A stretch of 64,000 bases of DNA, from assembly GCF_008629675.1 (NCBI RefSeq), contig NZ_VWOX01000005.1, positions 187,001-251,000 on the forward strand. Reading direction: 5' to 3'. This document shows positions 16,519 to 24,965 of the stretch, piece after piece; the stretch's first letter is position 1, and each line of letters starts with the position of its first letter. Origin of the DNA: Roseiconus nitratireducens. GTDB lineage: Bacteria > Planctomycetota > Planctomycetia > Pirellulales > Pirellulaceae. The notes below the pieces were generated by a model. The model saw only the letters and a list, made by a program, of their open reading frames with translations, did not search any database and was not told the DNA's origin. A program made the position numbers and the translations under genes.

Positions 16519-17838
16519 TCAGCGCCGAAACTGGAAATACACCCAGGTGTGCAGCGGCAGGAAGACCAGGGTCATGGCCGCGGCGTAAGCGACGACAATT
16601 CCGGTCGTGCCGAAGGCGTATCCGGCGGCCCAGACCCCGAATCCACAGGTCAACAACCCGATCAGCGAAGCGACCAGAAAGGGCCGCCCGCCACGGGACA
16701 GGACGTAGAACGATTGCAAGGCGACGCCGTGATTGGCGAGCGCCCCCAGCCCCAACCACAACACCTGGCCGGGCTCGATGAATCGCTGCGGCAAGCTGGG
16801 CCGAATCCAACCGAGCGCGGGGATGATCGCGGCCAAAACCAGAAAACCCGCCGCCAGCACGATGCCGGAAATCACGGCCGTGCGTCGCCACATCTCTCCG
16901 GCAACCTCACGCGCCCCGGCCCCGTGATGCCGCGCCGCGACGCTGTACTTTGTCTGCACCCAACTGAGTGCCAACATTTGAATCGCGGTGGTGACCGTCA
17001 ATGTCATTCCTAAACGGCCCGACGCAACACTGCCGTGGTAAGTCATCAGAATCAGCGGAAACAATTGCGTCGCGAAATGGTACGCGGCGCTGATCACCGC
17101 CACCCGCCACTGCAGCGGCAACACGTCCCGTGTCCAGCGGAATACCTCCGGGTCGTCGAGATTCTCGTCCGTTGCGATCGCGCCGACATGAACCGCATCG
17201 GTCCGCGGCAACTCTCGCTTTAACCTGGCGGACGCGATCAACAAGCAGATCGCCTGCACCGCGGTTGCCGCAACCAACGCGTACAGCCCCAGCCCCATCC
17301 ACAGCGCCAACCACACGGCAACGCTTCCGGCCATCATTTGCAACAGCCGCAATCCATACACGTACTGTCGTTGCCCGATGCCCTCCAACAGTGCGAGCAC
17401 CGGAGACAAGGCCAACGAGGCGGCTGACATTGGAACAACCAGCGCGAGCGCTGGCTCCCAACCCGAGGGAGCATCGCTGTGACCGAAGACCCCCGTCCCA
17501 AACACCCACGCCGCAACCGCGTACAGAACCGCCGCCACCGCAAACCACCGCCGGGACGATCGCACCAACTGCCGCAGACGCTCCGCGGCACTGTCTGTTG
17601 GGCCGTCCGCCTGCACGGCTGCCTGCGCGTGACCGGCCTGACTGATCAACACGTTCAGCAAGCCCAATTCAAAAAACGCTTGCACGCCGACAATGCTGAC
17701 CAGGCTGTAATACACACCCTGCTCGGCGCCCGAAAGAAAATGAATGACAAGCGCAATCGTGATCGGACCGGATGCCGCCTGCCAGACGCGGGACGACAGC
17801 GCAAAGAGCAACGTCCGGTCCAACTGAAACAACGCCAC
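16519..17838 (-). CDS. Wzx/MATE-like polysaccharide flippase
   Basis: I place the start at GTG 17838, giving 439 residues. The frame is open to 18027, but the upstream part overlaps a better-looking remnant in another frame. The protein begins ALFQLDRTLLFALSSRVWQA and GPITIALVIHFLSGAEQGVY, a typical first helix pair of Wzx-like lipid-linked oligosaccharide flippases; GVYYSLVSIVGVQAFFELGL is another family-like segment. I count about 12 hydrophobic segments. It should move undecaprenyl-linked glycan across the inner membrane. The carbamoyltransferase next door can decorate such glycans. The gene is convergent with the Nramp-type transporter. Confidence 0.8.
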   Translation of the reverse strand: MALFQLDRTLLFALSSRVWQAASGPITIALVIHFLSGAEQGVYYSLVSIVGVQAFFELGLLNVLISQAGHAQAAVQADGPTDSAAERLRQLVRSSRRWFAVAAVLYAVAAWVFGTGVFGHSDAPSGWEPALALVVPMSAASLALSPVLALLEGIGQRQYVYGLRLLQMMAGSVAVWLALWMGLGLYALVAATAVQAICLLIASARLKRELPRTDAVHVGAIATDENLDDPEVFRWTRDVLPLQWRVAVISAAYHFATQLFPLILMTYHGSVASGRLGMTLTVTTAIQMLALSWVQTKYSVAARHHGAGAREVAGEMWRRTAVISGIVLAAGFLVLAAIIPALGWIRPSLPQRFIEPGQVLWLGLGALANHGVALQSFYVLSRGGRPFLVASLIGLLTCGFGVWAAGYAFGTTGIVVAYAAAMTLVFLPLHTWVYFQFRR

Positions 17839-17887
17839 CCAGCGGGCGAGAGCGGATCCCGAACCTTCACGTTCGTGCTTGGTGGGT

Positions 17888-18112
17888 TCACCCAATGGCA
17901 AATCCCCCAACGCGATCGGCCGGAAGCGGTTGCCGCGAGCGGAAGACCATCGCGGGCGACCAGTCGGTCCGCTGGGCCAAACCTTTTGCGAAAGTCCAGG
18001 CGGCCGTCTCCAGCCCACCCACGCCACGGCCCGACTGAGGAAACACGGCGGGCATCGCCTGCCAGGCGACGACGGCGACCGAGCCGGCTTGCGATTCGCT
18101 CTCGAAAGTCAT
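17888..18112 (-). pseudogene. N-terminal fragment of a GT4-type glycosyltransferase
   Basis: A minus-strand frame starting at ATG 18112 (or TTG 18148) and ending in TGA at 17888 encodes about 74 residues. It contains SVAVVAWQAMPAVFPQSG followed by GVGGLETAAWTFAKGLAQR. That is the classic start of GT4 glycosyltransferases: a beta-strand, a loop with GG(V/L)E, and a first helix. Codon third positions are strongly GC, unlike a chance frame. The rest of an expected 350-400 residue enzyme is missing, and the frame stops 50 bases before the flippase start. I infer a deletion remnant that once preceded the flippase in an operon. Short functional ORF is the alternative. Confidence 0.55.
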
Positions 18113-18253
18113 CTCGGTGGGTGCCGCGGGTTCAGGATCGGCGACCAACGCGGGGCCAGCGTGGCGGAAATTTCGTCAGTTCCCTTTCGCCATTTTCGAC
18201 GTCGCCCGATAATAGTGAATCTGCTGACCTTCGGTATCCCTCCGCGTGCGTCC

Positions 18254-20116
18254 ATGACATCGATCCTAGGAATTTCGGCCTTCTATCACGATTCGGCGGC
18301 CGCCCTGGTAATCGACGGACAGATCGTCGCCGCGGCCCAAGAAGAACGGTTCTCGCGGATCAAACACGACGCCTCGTTTCCAAAGCAAGCCGTCGACGCT
18401 TGCCTGCAACAGGCAGGGCTGACGATCGAACAATTGGACTACGTCGGCTTCTACGAGAAGCCGCTGCTGAAATTTGATCGGTTGCTGGAAACGTATCTCA
18501 GTTTCGCGCCGTCGGGGATTCGTTCCTACCTGACGGCGATGCCGCAGTGGATCGGACAGAAACTCCGCCTGCGCCGCGAGATCCGGCGTTCACTGGACGA
18601 CCGATTCCGTCGACGATTGATCTTTTGTGAACATCACGAGTCGCACGCGGCCAGCGCCTTCTTCCCCAGCCCGTTTGAAGAAGCCGCCATCATGACCATG
18701 GACGGCGTGGGCGAATGGGCCACCAGCAGCCTGGGCGTCGGACGGGGGCGTTCCATCGAACTGATGCAGGAATTGCGGTTTCCCCATTCGTTGGGACTGC
18801 TCTACAGCGCATTCACGTATTACACCGGGTTCCGCGTCAATTCGGGTGAGTACAAGCTGATGGGTTTGGCGCCCTACGGCCAGCCTCGTTACGCCCAACT
18901 GATTCGCGACAAACTGATTCGGATCCGCGACGATGGCTCCTTCACCCTGGACCTGAGCTACTTCAATTACTGCCAGGGATTGACGATGACGTCCCGACGG
19001 TTCCACCAGTTGTTCGGACGCGGACCCCGACCAATGGAATCGCGAATCGAAACGTTGGACATGGATCTTGCCGCATCGATTCAGGAGGTGACCGAGGAGG
19101 TCGTGCTGAAAACCGCGGCTCACTTGCATCACAAAACCGGGATGTCGCGGTTGTGCCTTGCCGGCGGCGTCGCGCTCAACTGCGTCGCCAACGGAAAGCT
19201 GTTGCGCGACGGCCCGTTTGACGAACTGTGGATCCAGCCCGCGGCGGGCGATGCCGGTGGGGCGCTGGGGGTGGCGTTGTTGATCTGGCACGAACTGATG
19301 CAAGAACCCCGGCGGGTCACTTTTCCGGATGCTCAGGCGGGAAGCCTGCTGGGCCCCGGCTTTTCACCATCCGACGCCGCCTCGCGGTTGCAAACGCTGG
19401 GTGCGGTCTTCGAGACGTTTGACTCCGAGCAACAACTTGCAGCGACCGTCGCCGAGAAACTTGCCGACGGAAACGTCGTGGGACGGTTCCAGGGCCGCAT
19501 GGAGTTCGGTCCGAGGGCGCTTGGAAACCGAAGCATTCTGGGTGACCCCCGTTCGCCGAAAATGCAGTCGGTGATGAACCTGAAGATCAAAATGCGAGAA
19601 AGCTTTCGTCCCTTCGCTCCGATCGTGTTGCGTGAATACGCGCAGGAATTCTTTGATGTCCCTGGCGACGCCGAAAGCCCCTACATGTTGCTGGTCTTCC
19701 CGGTCGCCGATTCCCACCGCTGCGTGGCTCCCGACGAAGAAAACGGTGCAAACGCAGGCGCCCCCGCACCCGAGGCGCTCCTGGAACGCGTGAACCGGCA
19801 ACGCAGTGACATTCCCGCCGTGACCCACGTCGACTATTCGGCACGGGTCCAAACCGTCGATTCGGTCAGGAATCCACCGTTAGAAATGCTGCTGCGCAAG
19901 TTTCATCAGCGGACCGGTTGCCCGGTCCTGATCAACACCAGCTTCAACGTCCGCGGCGAGCCGATCGTCGCTACACCGGAAGACGCCTATCGATGCTTCA
20001 TGGCCACCGACATCGACGTGTTGGTCGTTGAAAAACTGGTGCTATTAAAAGCCAAACAACCGCACGCGAATCGGATCAACACCGAACAGCATTTGGCTTC
20101 GTTCGCGTTGGATTGA
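18254..20116 (+). CDS. NodU/CmcH-family O-carbamoyltransferase
   Basis: This 620-residue enzyme starts at ATG 18254 with SILGISAFYHDSAAALVIDG, the family's usual beginning. The HHESHAASAFFPSPFEEAAI motif (about residues 125-145) supplies the metal-binding His residues of the Kae1-like domain; MDGVGEW and GLLYSAFTYYTGF follow. The C-terminal YrdC-like-associated domain shows GRMEFGPRALGNRSILGDPR, then RESFRPFAPIVL, and NTSFNVRGEPIV near the end. Family members transfer a carbamoyl group from carbamoyl phosphate, via carbamoyl-AMP, to a hydroxyl of a sugar, Nod factor or antibiotic. Next to a flippase and a glycosyltransferase remnant, a surface glycan is the likely acceptor. Length and motifs are complete. 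Confidence 0.93.
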   Translation: MTSILGISAFYHDSAAALVIDGQIVAAAQEERFSRIKHDASFPKQAVDACLQQAGLTIEQLDYVGFYEKPLLKFDRLLETYLSFAPSGIRSYLTAMPQWIGQKLRLRREIRRSLDDRFRRRLIFCEHHESHAASAFFPSPFEEAAIMTMDGVGEWATSSLGVGRGRSIELMQELRFPHSLGLLYSAFTYYTGFRVNSGEYKLMGLAPYGQPRYAQLIRDKLIRIRDDGSFTLDLSYFNYCQGLTMTSRRFHQLFGRGPRPMESRIETLDMDLAASIQEVTEEVVLKTAAHLHHKTGMSRLCLAGGVALNCVANGKLLRDGPFDELWIQPAAGDAGGALGVALLIWHELMQEPRRVTFPDAQAGSLLGPGFSPSDAASRLQTLGAVFETFDSEQQLAATVAEKLADGNVVGRFQGRMEFGPRALGNRSILGDPRSPKMQSVMNLKIKMRESFRPFAPIVLREYAQEFFDVPGDAESPYMLLVFPVADSHRCVAPDEENGANAGAPAPEALLERVNRQRSDIPAVTHVDYSARVQTVDSVRNPPLEMLLRKFHQRTGCPVLINTSFNVRGEPIVATPEDAYRCFMATDIDVLVVEKLVLLKAKQPHANRINTEQHLASFALD

Positions 20117-20239
20117 TCTCGACCACGCCCCCACGCTTCCCGTCGTCGCGATCGCCAGACGGCGGACGACCACACTCTGGCAAATCTGGTGACGCGTCCT
20201 TCGAGAAGATCAAAAAGGGGGAAACGGTGTCGCGCCCCA

Positions 20240-20980
20240 TCAACCGGCGGGGCGTCCCAGCGGATCGGCCAGCTCACTCGAATTCGCTCCTTTGGGGGTT
20301 GAGCGGTCTTCTTCGCGATCGTGCTTCCGCTGCCGGAGGGAGTCCAACCATGCATCCATCATCGCACCGCTCTTGGCGGAGACTTCCAGAATCTCCATGC
20401 CGGGGCGAACCTCCCCAATGTTCTTTCGTGCCGCTTCGGCATCGAACTCGACCGCGGTCGCCAGGTCCATCTTCGTGATCACCGCCAGATCCGCCGTGTT
20501 GAAGATGGTGGGGTATTTCAGCGGTTTGTCCTCGCCTTCGGTGGTCGAGAACAACACCAGACGTAGGTCTTCGCCAAGGTCGTAGGTTGCCGGACAAACC
20601 AGGTTGCCGACGTTTTCGATGAACAGAAAATCCAGGTCCGGAATTGACCAACCCTCGAGAGCCGTTTCGACCATCGTCGCTTCCAGATGACAGACGGTTC
20701 CCGTGGTGATCTGGCGAACCGGAACTCGGGCGCGCCCGAGCCGCGCGGCGTCGTTCTCGGTCGCCAAATCGCCGACAAGGGCTGCCACGCGCCAGCCCCC
20801 TTCGCGCAGTCGCTCCAGCGTCTTTTCCAGGAACATGGTTTTGCCGGATCCCGGACTGGACACCAAACTGACAACGAACACCTTGTCGTCTTGAAAGCGT
20901 TGCCTCAGTCTTCTGGCCGTGACATCATTCTCTTTCAAGATCCTGGTGCGGACTTCGACCAACCTGGTCTGACGTTTCAT
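20240..20980 (-). CDS. hypB: hydrogenase nickel incorporation GTPase HypB
   Basis: The start is ATG 20980, overlapping the hypA stop by four bases (ATGA), giving 246 residues. Walker A is SSPGSGKT at about residues 42-49. Family-specific segments TTGTVCHLEATMVETAL, DFLFIENVGNLVCPA and the base-recognition ITKMDL follow. It hydrolyses GTP to drive insertion of nickel, delivered with HypA, into [NiFe]-hydrogenase large subunits. The His-rich nickel-storage N-terminus of some HypB proteins is absent. The C-terminal 40 residues are polar. It is the last gene of the hyp operon. Confidence 0.96.
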   Translation of the reverse strand: MKRQTRLVEVRTRILKENDVTARRLRQRFQDDKVFVVSLVSSPGSGKTMFLEKTLERLREGGWRVAALVGDLATENDAARLGRARVPVRQITTGTVCHLEATMVETALEGWSIPDLDFLFIENVGNLVCPATYDLGEDLRLVLFSTTEGEDKPLKYPTIFNTADLAVITKMDLATAVEFDAEAARKNIGEVRPGMEILEVSAKSGAMMDAWLDSLRQRKHDREEDRSTPKGANSSELADPLGRPAG

Positions 20981-21339
20981 GGTGTTGCCTCCATAGGTTC
21001 CAATTCCATGGCAAAGACTTCCAGCTCGTGACCCCGCGTGATTTCGGCTGACAAACCGCCGCAAACGGCACATCGCAGGCTCTGCATCGATTCCGCCGGT
21101 CGCTCGCACTGGCAAGTCCGGCAATGAAGCATCACCGGAATGTCCTCGATCACAAGCTGCGCCTGTTCCAACTTCGTACCCTCTCGAGCCAATTCGAACG
21201 CGGAAACCAGCGCCTCCTTGACCACACCGGACATCCGTCCCAATTTCAAGTGGATGGCAAGCACTTCGGCATCGCCGTGATCATGCAACTGTTCGTTGGC
21301 GATATCGAGAATACTCAGTGCGATCGATAGTTCATGCAT
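20977..21339 (-). CDS. hypA: hydrogenase nickel metallochaperone HypA
   Basis: The 120-residue protein starts MHELSIALSILDIANEQL, with the invariant Met1-His2-Glu3 nickel-binding N-terminus. The zinc site is formed by CRTCQC (about residues 73-78) and CAVCGG (about residues 90-95), the two CxxC pairs of the family. Both the length and the residues are canonical. HypA delivers Ni(II) to the hydrogenase large subunit together with HypB, encoded next with a four-base overlap. Confidence 0.96.
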   Translation of the reverse strand: MHELSIALSILDIANEQLHDHGDAEVLAIHLKLGRMSGVVKEALVSAFELAREGTKLEQAQLVIEDIPVMLHCRTCQCERPAESMQSLRCAVCGGLSAEITRGHELEVFAMELEPMEATP

Positions 21340-21397
21340 GGTGCTGCAGATTGAAATTGAACAACGACGGAATCACGCCGACGCCGGCCCCGAAAAC

Positions 21398-22282
21398 TCA
21401 TTGGTTGCGCCGTCCGTGCGATTCGTGTCTGTCCAGTGGCCGCGCGTGCGTGTACTTCAACAGCGCCAGAAAGAACGGACCACCGATCGCGTTTCCCAGC
21501 GTGGTCCAAACGAGAAAGTAAGCGAAATCGGCAAGCGTCGTCCCTCCGCCACTGAAGATTCCCGCGAACAGTTCCACGCTGCCGACGATGCTGTGGTGCA
21601 AATGTCCCAAACCGATGGTCGCCGTCACCAGCCAGATGATCAAGATTTGGCTGACCGTTTCGCGTCCGGCGGCGACCAACCAGGACAACAACCCCATCAG
21701 CCAACCGGCCAGCACCCCACTGACCAAGATCACCTGTGGCGGGTAGTGGACGACATCGGAGGCGATTTCGCCAAACACTTGCCTGTCGATCACGCCCAGA
21801 GCGGGCCCGATGTAGGTGATCAGCCCCGCCGACGCCGCAGCACCGATCAAGTTGGCGACGTACACAACCGTCCACAACCGAAGCAACCCCTTGAACGACG
21901 CCCGACGGCTCAAGACCGGCAACACGGCCAAACTGGTTTGTTCGGTGAACAGTTCCGATCGGCCCAGAATCACGAGGATGAAGCCGAAAGAGTACATCGT
22001 CGCGATCAGCAATGCGTGAATCGCCGGTGGCAGGCCTTCCCCGGACAGGGTCCGCATCACCGCGATCAGAAACAGGCTGAAACCGATCTCCAGCCCCGCA
22101 GCCAGCCCGGAGAAGAACAACCGCGACGTTGAACGGTCGAAGGCCGCCAAAGCCTCCTTCAGTTCCTGCCGCATGATCTCCTGAGACGGCTTCTTTGGTT
22201 CGTCGGAATGGGATACTTCTCCCCCGGAGATGCCCTCGGTGAACACGTCCGATGCCGAAGGTTCGTCGCTCTGGTTGTTCAT
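21398..22282 (-). CDS. formate/nitrite transporter (FNT) family channel
   Basis: This 294-residue protein starts at ATG 22282. A 55-residue acidic N-terminal tail precedes six membrane segments: FFSGLAAGLEIGFSLFLIAV, YSFGFILVILGRSELFTEQT, LWTVVYVANLIGAAASAGLI, QVILVSGVLAGWLMGLLSWL, TVSQILIIWLVTATIGLGHL and ADFAYFLVWTTLGNAIGGPF. The segments with ELFTEQT, LGHLHHSIVGS and GNAIGGPFF match FNT-family signatures; the His in GHLHH corresponds to the conserved pore region. FNT channels conduct formate, nitrite or hydrosulfide. It sits inside the hyp operon between hypE and hypA, which suggests a link between hydrogen metabolism and a small anion such as formate; the substrate is inferred. Confidence 0.9.
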   Translation of the reverse strand: MNNQSDEPSASDVFTEGISGGEVSHSDEPKKPSQEIMRQELKEALAAFDRSTSRLFFSGLAAGLEIGFSLFLIAVMRTLSGEGLPPAIHALLIATMYSFGFILVILGRSELFTEQTSLAVLPVLSRRASFKGLLRLWTVVYVANLIGAAASAGLITYIGPALGVIDRQVFGEIASDVVHYPPQVILVSGVLAGWLMGLLSWLVAAGRETVSQILIIWLVTATIGLGHLHHSIVGSVELFAGIFSGGGTTLADFAYFLVWTTLGNAIGGPFFLALLKYTHARPLDRHESHGRRNQ

Positions 22283-22372
22283 CGGGATTTGCCGTCGGGT
22301 GCAACATTCACGGTCGGATCAAGAAACATTGCTGCCAAGCGTCAGGTAACGTGTTCCCCATGATCACGTCCA

Positions 22373-23458
22373 TCAGCAGATCCTCGGCAACTGTTCACCG
22401 GCCAGCAGACTGACGACACGCTGTCCGCCGATCGCGTTTCGCAAAACCACCATCGCGGGATGCTCCGAGACGACGCGACCGATCACCGCCGCGTCTCGCC
22501 CCAGTGGATGCCGCCGCATCACTTCAACCAGCGGCTCCGCCCGGTCCCCAGGAACCACCGCGATCAGCTTTCCTTCGTTGGCAACATACAGTGGGTCCAA
22601 CCCGAGCATTTCGCATGCCGAATGCACCGCCGGCTTGACCGGCAGCGAGGCTTCGTCCAAGACGATGCCCACATGAGAAGCGACCGCCAGCTCGTTCAGC
22701 GTGCTGGAAACACCGCCCCGCGTCGGATCGCGCATCGCTCGAATCGTCGGACAGGCTTCCAACATTGCTTCGACCAGGCCGTTCAAGGGGGCCGTGTCAC
22801 TTTCCAACGCGGTCTCAAACTCGATGCCCTCGCGGGTCGACATGATCGTGATGCCGTGATCACCGATCGTTCCTGAAACGATCACCGCGTCGCCGGGGCG
22901 TGCGTTGTGAATCGAAAGATCGCGATCGACGCGGTGAACCCCGATGCCGGTCGTCGTGATGAAAATCTGATCCCCTTTCCCTCGATCAACGACCTTGGTG
23001 TCCCCGGTGACCAGCGCGACGCCGGCGGCGGCGCATGCCTGACGCATCGAACGGACAATGCGGCGCAACGGATCAATCTGGAAACCTTCTTCCAGAATGA
23101 ACGCCGCCGACAGGTACAACGGCTGCGCCCCCGAGACGGCCAGATCGTTGACCGTTCCATGAACCGCCAGCTTGCCGATGTCACCGCCGGGAAAGAACAG
23201 CGGCTTGACGACAAACGAATCCGTGGTGAACGCGATTCGATTGGCCTGATCGCGCGTTGCTTCTCCGCGCGGATCGATCGTCAGCGTCGCAGCATCCTCC
23301 AACGCCGAGAGCACCTCGTTGCCGAACTCGGGTAAAAAAACGCGACCGACTAGATCCGCGCTCAATCGGCCACCGCTTCCGTGCCCCAACAAAACCCGTT
23401 CATGATCCTGCCGGGGCGTCGGGCAAACCGATCGGTCGAAATCAGCCGCGTTTGTCAT
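22373..23458 (-). CDS. hypE: hydrogenase maturation protein HypE
   Basis: I chose ATG 23458 (361 residues), seven bases after the hypD stop; a longer frame reaches 23521. The protein shows LGHGSGGRLSADLV, TTDSFVVKPLFFPGGDIGKL and AVHGTVNDLAVSGAQPLYLS, the ATP-binding features of the AIR-synthase fold, and DPTRGGVSSTLNELA. It ends in PRIC, the invariant HypE C-terminus whose Cys receives a carbamoyl group from HypF and is dehydrated to thiocyanate to make the CN ligands of the active-site iron. All key residues are present. Confidence 0.96.
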   Translation of the reverse strand: MTNAADFDRSVCPTPRQDHERVLLGHGSGGRLSADLVGRVFLPEFGNEVLSALEDAATLTIDPRGEATRDQANRIAFTTDSFVVKPLFFPGGDIGKLAVHGTVNDLAVSGAQPLYLSAAFILEEGFQIDPLRRIVRSMRQACAAAGVALVTGDTKVVDRGKGDQIFITTTGIGVHRVDRDLSIHNARPGDAVIVSGTIGDHGITIMSTREGIEFETALESDTAPLNGLVEAMLEACPTIRAMRDPTRGGVSSTLNELAVASHVGIVLDEASLPVKPAVHSACEMLGLDPLYVANEGKLIAVVPGDRAEPLVEVMRRHPLGRDAAVIGRVVSEHPAMVVLRNAIGGQRVVSLLAGEQLPRIC

Positions 23459-23465
23459 TTTGCTT

Positions 23466-24575
23466 CTACGATTCCATCGCGGTTGCTTCACGAAAACGTC
23501 CGTGATGATAGTAGGCCGCACAAGCGCCTTCGGACGAAACCATCGTGGCCCCCAACGGATGTTCCGGCGTGCACTCCCTGCCGAATGCAGGACATTCGCT
23601 GGGCTTTCGAGTTCCCTGCAGGATCATGCCGCTGAGGCAGGTTTCGGATTCCCTGACTTGCAGCTGCTCAACGGAGAACCGATGTTCGGCATCGAATCGC
23701 TGATACTCCTCCCGCAGACGATATCCGCTCCGGGGGATCACGCCGATGCCACGCCACTTGCGATCGCTGACCTGGAACACGTCGTCCATCAAACCACGTG
23801 CCGACGGACTTCCACCACGTCGCACCGCACGCGCGTACTGGTTGTCCACGCCGACACGACCCTGTTCCAACATTCGCACGCAACGGTAGATGCCTTCGAG
23901 TAAATCGATCGGCTCAAAACCGGTCACGACAATCGGCAAGTGGTACTTTTCCGCCAGCGGCTCGTACTCTTCGTAGCCCATCACCGAACAGACATGACCG
24001 GCGCCCAAGAAACCCTGTACGCGGTTCGTTGGCGACGACAGGATCGCCTCCATCGCCGGCGGCACCAAGACGTGTGAAACCAGCACGGCAAAATTGTCGA
24101 TGTGTCGACGTTTGGCTTGCCAGACCGCCATCGCGTTGGCCGGCGCCGTCGTCTCAAATCCGACGGCAAAGAACACCACGGTGCGATTCGGATTCTGATC
24201 CGCGATCTTCAACGCGTCCAACGGAGAATAGACGACGCGCACGTCCCCACCAGCTGCCTTGACGTCAAACAAATCGCGATGGCTGCCGGGGACACGCAGC
24301 ATGTCGCCGAAGGAGCAAAAGATGACGTCGTCACGAGACGCGATCTCGATCGCTTTGTCGATCAATTCCAATGGTGTCACGCACACCGGACACCCCGGTC
24401 CGTGCACCAGCTGAATTTTCTCGGGCAACAGCTCGTCGATGCCGTATCGCACAATCGTGTGCGTTTGACCTCCGCAGACTTCCATGATGCTCCATGGCCG
24501 CGTCGTGATTTCCGCGATCGCGTGTTGCAACTTCCTGGCCGCGGCCGGGTCACGATACTCCTGCTGGTACCTCAC
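23466..24575 (-). CDS. hypD: hydrogenase maturation iron-sulfur protein HypD
   Basis: The 369-residue protein appears to begin with GTG 24575, overlapping the hypC stop by four bases (GTGA). Conserved HypD motifs are all visible: [11 protein letters not shown] near residue 32, [11 protein letters not shown] near 58, [31 protein letters not shown], and the C-terminal Cys cluster around [17 protein letters not shown] and GACAAYY that holds the [4Fe-4S] centre. HypD is the scaffold, with HypC, on which Fe(CN)2CO is assembled. Its length fits the family. Confidence 0.96.
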   Translation of the reverse strand: MRYQQEYRDPAAARKLQHAIAEITTRPWSIMEVCGGQTHTIVRYGIDELLPEKIQLVHGPGCPVCVTPLELIDKAIEIASRDDVIFCSFGDMLRVPGSHRDLFDVKAAGGDVRVVYSPLDALKIADQNPNRTVVFFAVGFETTAPANAMAVWQAKRRHIDNFAVLVSHVLVPPAMEAILSSPTNRVQGFLGAGHVCSVMGYEEYEPLAEKYHLPIVVTGFEPIDLLEGIYRCVRMLEQGRVGVDNQYARAVRRGGSPSARGLMDDVFQVSDRKWRGIGVIPRSGYRLREEYQRFDAEHRFSVEQLQVRESETCLSGMILQGTRKPSECPAFGRECTPEHPLGATMVSSEGACAAYYHHGRFREATAMES

Positions 24576-24847
24576 GGCTGGATCTCCATCTCTTCGTCCG
24601 GCCCGCCATCGTCCAGCTCCCCGAGATCGTCCATGTACTGGAGGAATTCAAACACCTTGTTTGCCTCCGTTTCGTCAATCACCTGCAGCGCAAAACCGAC
24701 GTGCACGACGACGTACCGACCGACCTCGGCCTCCGGCGTCAAACTTAAGCAGACGAGCTTGAAGATCCCGCCAAAGTCGACTTTCCCCATCAGGACGTCG
24801 TGCTCTCGATAGGTCTGAACGATTTTCCCCGGGATCCCAAGACACAT
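24572..24847 (-). CDS. hypC: hydrogenase maturation chaperone HypC
   Basis: ATG 24847 gives 91 residues starting [10 protein letters not shown], the invariant HypC start whose Cys2 binds the iron precursor and the hydrogenase large subunit. The body ([20 protein letters not shown], then [20 protein letters not shown]) follows the family pattern exactly. The C-terminus carries an acidic tail ([15 protein letters not shown]). It overlaps hypD by four bases and follows hypF by about 118 bases. Confidence 0.96.
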   Translation of the reverse strand: MCLGIPGKIVQTYREHDVLMGKVDFGGIFKLVCLSLTPEAEVGRYVVVHVGFALQVIDETEANKVFEFLQYMDDLGELDDGGPDEEMEIQP

Positions 24848-24965
24848 GGCCGTACAAAGTTTCGAGCCTGAAAAAAATCGTTGTTTCCCTAAGTCCGCCG
24901 TTCCCTCTGTCTCACCAAGCCAAGTCACCGGAGCGCGACGTATCGCGCGCTCCAAACGGGAACGT

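Noticed and set aside
16519-18027. Flippase start at GTG 18027
   Set aside because: The extra 63 residues look non-coding and overlap a GT4-like remnant with better codon bias in another frame.
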